Assembly (NCBI GenBank): GCA_910579125.1
Contig: CAJTTH010000021.1
Span: forward strand, 1-8,074
Direction of reading: 5' to 3'
Origin: an uncultured Oscillospiraceae bacterium
Lineage (GTDB): Bacteria > Bacillota > Clostridia > Oscillospirales > Ruminococcaceae
DNA: 8,074 bases
Both the position numbers and the translations under genes were made by a program. Positions 6,338 to 8,074 of this stretch are shown here, in pieces. The notes beneath the pieces were generated by a model, which made no database searches, was not told the DNA's origin, and saw nothing but the letters and a program-made list of their open reading frames with translations. Position 1 is the stretch's first letter; each line of letters starts with the position of its first letter.

Positions 6338-6480
6338 TGAGCAGGTGAACCGTTGATATACGAAGACCGCGACAGCGGGATTTGTATATCCAACGGTGCT
6401 ACCTGCCGATTCCCCCGACCGCCCTCCGTTTCGGGTTGGTCTGCATTTTGCAGACATTGGCGGTCGGGGGAATTGCCGCT
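6338..6480. other. Putative oriT: two adjacent large inverted repeats
   Basis: The first repeat pairs GCAGGT (6341-6346) with ACCTGC (6401-6406), CCGTTG (6350-6355) with CAACGG (6391-6396) and ATATAC (6356-6361) with GTATAT (6384-6389), around a CCGC-gaca-GCGG mini-hairpin. The second is a perfect 15-bp repeat, ATTCCCCCGACCGCC (6409-6423) with its complement at 6459-6473, and it encloses GTCTGCA-ttt-TGCAGAC (6439-6455). Palindromes directly upstream of mobC-relaxase are typical of oriT. CTACCTGCC at the end of the first repeat is loosely like IncP nick sites (TATCCTG/C), but no nick can be assigned. Confidence 0.6.
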
Positions 6481-6500
6481 GTGCGCACGATACACAAAAT

Positions 6501-6605
6501 GATAGTGATTATGCGCCTTATTGCTTGCAGCTTTTGGCGCGGTGGTTTTATGCTATCACTTTTTCGGCTTTTCGCTATATGTGTGATAGCAAACTCCCCG
6601 AAAAG
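6501..6605. repeat. Second set of inverted repeats next to the parR stop
   Basis: GCTATCAC (6552-6559) and GTGATAGC (6583-6590) are a perfect 8-bp pair. GCGCC (6513-6517) pairs with GGCGC (6536-6540). AGTGAT (6504-6509 region) can pair with ATCACT (6555-6560). TTTTCGG and CCGAAAA (6561-6567 and 6598-6604) form a further overlapping pair. Neither strand has a T-run after the 8-bp stem, so it is not an ordinary terminator. It may belong to oriT, to MobC binding, or to a second ParR site. Confidence 0.45.
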
Positions 6606-6607
6606 CG

Positions 6608-6979
6608 CTACTCTCCCACAAAATCCAGATCGATCTCAGACAGATCGGATTCCTGCTCAATGGGCGGAGCGGTCTGCTGATAAGGCTGCGCGAGGTTAGT
6701 CAGATACGCCGCCATAAATCCCGGCAGAGCTTTCTCCACCGCGTTCCCGACTGCCGCGACCATCTGCTCAATAAAACGTTCCTCACGCTCTCGTGTTTCA
6801 AAATACGGATCATCACACTTTTTGAGATAGCGCTCAAAATACTCCGTAATTGCCAGAGCCGCCGCTTGTGTGTAAGATTTGAACGCGGATTTATCCATTG
6901 TTTTCAGATACTCGAACGCCTTTTTGTGAAGCGGCTTGTCCGGATTAAAACGCAGACAGACTGTGCGGATTTTGCTCAA
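6608..6979 (-). CDS. ParR-like centromere-binding protein
   Basis: This is a 123-residue protein encoded directly after the ParM gene. The N-terminal 50 residues (IRTVCLRFNPDKPLHKKAFEYLK, then SYTQAAALAITEYFER) have the strand-helix-helix pattern of ribbon-helix-helix ParR proteins. The middle is helical and the C-terminal tail is acidic and low in complexity (ESDLSEIDLDF), as expected for the part that contacts the actin filament end. In the family, ParR binds repeats at parC and couples them to ParM filaments. The start is a TTG at 6979 with GAGGAG 5 bases upstream, overlapping the parM stop as TTGA, so it is translationally coupled. No better ATG exists before the conserved N-terminus. The family call rests on context and pattern, not on a strong motif. 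Confidence 0.75.
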   Translation of the reverse strand: MSKIRTVCLRFNPDKPLHKKAFEYLKTMDKSAFKSYTQAAALAITEYFERYLKKCDDPYFETREREERFIEQMVAAVGNAVEKALPGFMAAYLTNLAQPYQQTAPPIEQESDLSEIDLDFVGE

Positions 6980-7905
6980 GGGCGCTCCTCATTTTTGCGG
7001 AGGATAGTATACGCAAGCTGCTCATAGCCTTTCGCAGTCGCGCAAATATCCTCGATGATCTCCACGCGCTTGGTATCATACTCCGCGAAATTTTTGACGA
7101 TACACCCACCGCCGCCGATAACATAAAGCCGCATAAGTTCGGGGCTGTACTCGTATTTGCGGAGCGTTACGAAGATGTTTTCTGCGTATTCCCGAACCGC
7201 TGCCTTGATACAGTTGAGATACTGTTCGCCGATGTCGGCTTTGCCCGTGCGGATTATCTGCTCGATAATCACCTCGTCGATCTTTGTGCCGAGGCGGTCA
7301 AGCACGGCGTTTTTCGCGGCGATCATACACTGATTAACTCCGAGCTTTTCGGTGTAGCACTTGCTCTCAACGGGCTTTTTGTTATTGATGTACATTATAT
7401 TCATCGTACCGTTGCCGATGTCCGCAATCATATTTACTCCCGTCATTTCGGACAATCGGTCAACAACTGCGGTATAACCCTGCGGAAAGACGCTGCACCC
7501 CGTTATGTGAATGTGATACTCCTTGTCGCGGAATATGAAGCGCACTTTGGGATTTCGCGTGAGGTAGGAGCGAAAGCTCTCGCGCTGCGTTTTGACCCAC
7601 GTCAGCGGCAGTCCTGCGGCGATATGCACATCTGCCTTGCGGATGCCGAACTTCGACAGTTCCCGCGCGATAGCCAAAAGCGTAAACAGATAGAAGTCGT
7701 TGTCCTGCACCTTGTCGGGGATAAACTCCTTGTGACCCTCGCCCATTCTGTAATACATACCGTCATAGTGCAGGATATTTCCCGCGAATACAGGCTCGGT
7801 GCTTGACGCTGTGATTCCTGTTGGTGTGACGGTGTTCGCGGTCTTGATGTTTCCGTAGCCGTGGTCAATGCCGATGATCCTTATTCCGTTTCTCAATTCT
7901 TTCAT
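6976..7905 (-). CDS. parM: ParM/StbA-like actin-type partition ATPase
   Basis: This 309-residue actin-like ATPase polymerises to push plasmid or element copies apart. Visible actin-fold motifs are phosphate-1 IGIDHGYGNIKTA (11-23), with the Asp-Gly-Gly-Lys pattern, an AAGLPLTW segment (96-103), phosphate-2 ADIGNGTMNIM (161-171) and the adenosine motif YVIGGGGCIV (261-270). Length is near the usual 310-330 for ParM. The ATG at 7905 is preceded by AAGGAGG with normal spacing. It is first in a two-gene operon with the ParR-like gene, and 11-bp-phased repeats lie about 110 bases upstream, in the same relation as parC in plasmid R1. Its presence in an integrase-bearing element suggests that the element spends time as a replicating circle, or that it derives from a plasmid. 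Confidence 0.9.
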   Translation of the reverse strand: MKELRNGIRIIGIDHGYGNIKTANTVTPTGITASSTEPVFAGNILHYDGMYYRMGEGHKEFIPDKVQDNDFYLFTLLAIARELSKFGIRKADVHIAAGLPLTWVKTQRESFRSYLTRNPKVRFIFRDKEYHIHITGCSVFPQGYTAVVDRLSEMTGVNMIADIGNGTMNIMYINNKKPVESKCYTEKLGVNQCMIAAKNAVLDRLGTKIDEVIIEQIIRTGKADIGEQYLNCIKAAVREYAENIFVTLRKYEYSPELMRLYVIGGGGCIVKNFAEYDTKRVEIIEDICATAKGYEQLAYTILRKNEERP

Positions 7906-7987
7906 TATGTGATCCTCCTTGATAGTGTTTTTCCAGAGGAACGCCCGCGTGTCCGGACTTTTCGTTAGCGTTTGCCTCTGTTTTCAT
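7865..7987 (-). CDS. Possible 40-residue leader peptide overlapping parM start
   Basis: An ATG at 7987 with AAAGGAAG four bases upstream opens a 40-codon frame (starting MKTEANANEKSGHAGV) that passes through the parM ribosome site and ends 41 bases inside parM in another frame. Its product is hydrophilic and rich in His, Lys, Asn and Gly, with no recognisable domain. Translation would run over the parM start and could tune it. The same ATG overlaps a TATAAT that may instead be the parM -10, in which case this ORF would not be transcribed. Weak call. Confidence 0.25.
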   Translation of the reverse strand: MKTEANANEKSGHAGVPLEKHYQGGSHNERIEKRNKDHRH

Positions 7988-8014
7988 TATACTTCCTTTC
8001 GGAGGATTTTGCAT
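7986..8014 (-). promoter_or_regulatory. Possible parM operon promoter
   Basis: On the minus strand TATAAT (7991-7986) is a perfect -10 hexamer. The -35 position 17 bases away is ATGCAA, only a partial match. Start would be near 7979, about 75 bases before parM. The nearest phased repeat (8013-8023) touches the -35, so binding of the ParR-like protein there could autoregulate the operon, as in R1 par. Confidence 0.4.
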
Positions 8015-8074
8015 TGACCGAAAATTGAGCGGGAATTGAGCGATTGGACATAAAAAAGTCCGCTTGACCGTTTG
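8013..8074. repeat. Candidate parC: short repeats with 11-bp phase upstream of parM
   Basis: ATTGACCG (8013-8020), ATTGAGCG (8024-8031) and ATTGAGCG (8035-8042) begin exactly 11 bases apart, close to one DNA turn. A fourth, out-of-phase TTGACCG lies at 8064-8070, after a small GGAC/GTCC inverted repeat (8046-8061). Centromeres of the R1 ParMRC type consist of 11-bp direct repeats next to the parM promoter, so this is the likely ParR target. The array may continue past the window edge. Replication iterons are an alternative. Confidence 0.55.

Larger units (their letters stand above)
6280..6607. other. Gene-free palindromic region between par and mob operons
   Basis: These 328 bases contain no supported gene. 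ORFs crossing them in several frames are by-products of GC-rich palindromes. From left to right there is the mobC leader with a small CCGC-gca-GCGG hairpin (6299-6309), two adjoining long inverted repeats (6341-6473, proposed oriT), and a second set of inverted repeats (6501-6605). No clear sigma-A promoter for mobC was found. Confidence 0.6.

Noticed and set aside
5905..6495. 196-residue extended version of MobC
   Set aside because: The extra 72 codons run through the oriT palindromes and are Pro/Arg/Gly-rich. AAAGGAG directly precedes the ATG at 6279.
6552..6590. Rho-independent terminator of the par operon
   Set aside because: The stem is perfect, but neither strand has a T-run after it and the loop is 23 bases.
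1..8074. CRISPR array, rRNA or insertion sequence
   Set aside because: No regularly spaced long repeats, no rRNA-like sequence and no transposase with terminal repeats were seen.

Overview
The window looks like part of an integrative mobile element (an ICE or IME, or its circular form) from a low-to-mid GC Firmicute, most likely a gut Clostridia / Ruminococcus-type host. The host call is inferred from AGGAGG-type ribosome sites, near-consensus sigma-A promoters, AT-rich intergenic DNA, and a gene set (ParM-type actin, MobC, VirD2-like relaxase, tyrosine integrase) that I associate with such elements. No chromosomal housekeeping gene is visible.

From right to left, nearly everything is read on the minus strand. 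At 8013-8074 there are short repeats in an 11-bp phase that look like a partition centromere. Next come a ParM-like actin ATPase (6976-7905) and a small ParR-like partner (6608-6979). A gene-free, palindrome-rich stretch (6280-6607) follows and is the best candidate for the transfer origin. Then comes the mobilization operon: MobC accessory protein (5905-6279), relaxase (4767-5903) and a coiled-coil protein with a C-terminal membrane segment (4502-5074). The last of these is overprinted on the 3' end of the relaxase gene.

The only plus-strand gene, 2246-4462, encodes a 738-residue STAND (NB-ARC) NTPase with TPR-like repeats. It has a strong promoter of its own and is divergent from a small XRE-type HTH gene (1939-2163). 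Two inverted repeats lie in the shared intergenic region. This pair is the most unusual cargo: a candidate defence or element-control module. Next comes the tyrosine integrase (751-1836), whose promoter contains a palindrome and whose ribosome site lies inside a leader hairpin. A gene-free zone (341-750) then holds three large hairpins and an isolated tRNA T-arm-like sequence, possibly the attachment site. A small protein of unknown function (38-340) and its terminator hairpin close the left end.

The working model is an element maintained by ParM/ParR, nicked by relaxase plus MobC at the 6.3-6.5 kb palindromes, and inserted or excised by the integrase. The HTH/STAND pair controls the element or protects its host. 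No type IV secretion or coupling protein gene is in the window, so self-transfer cannot be judged.
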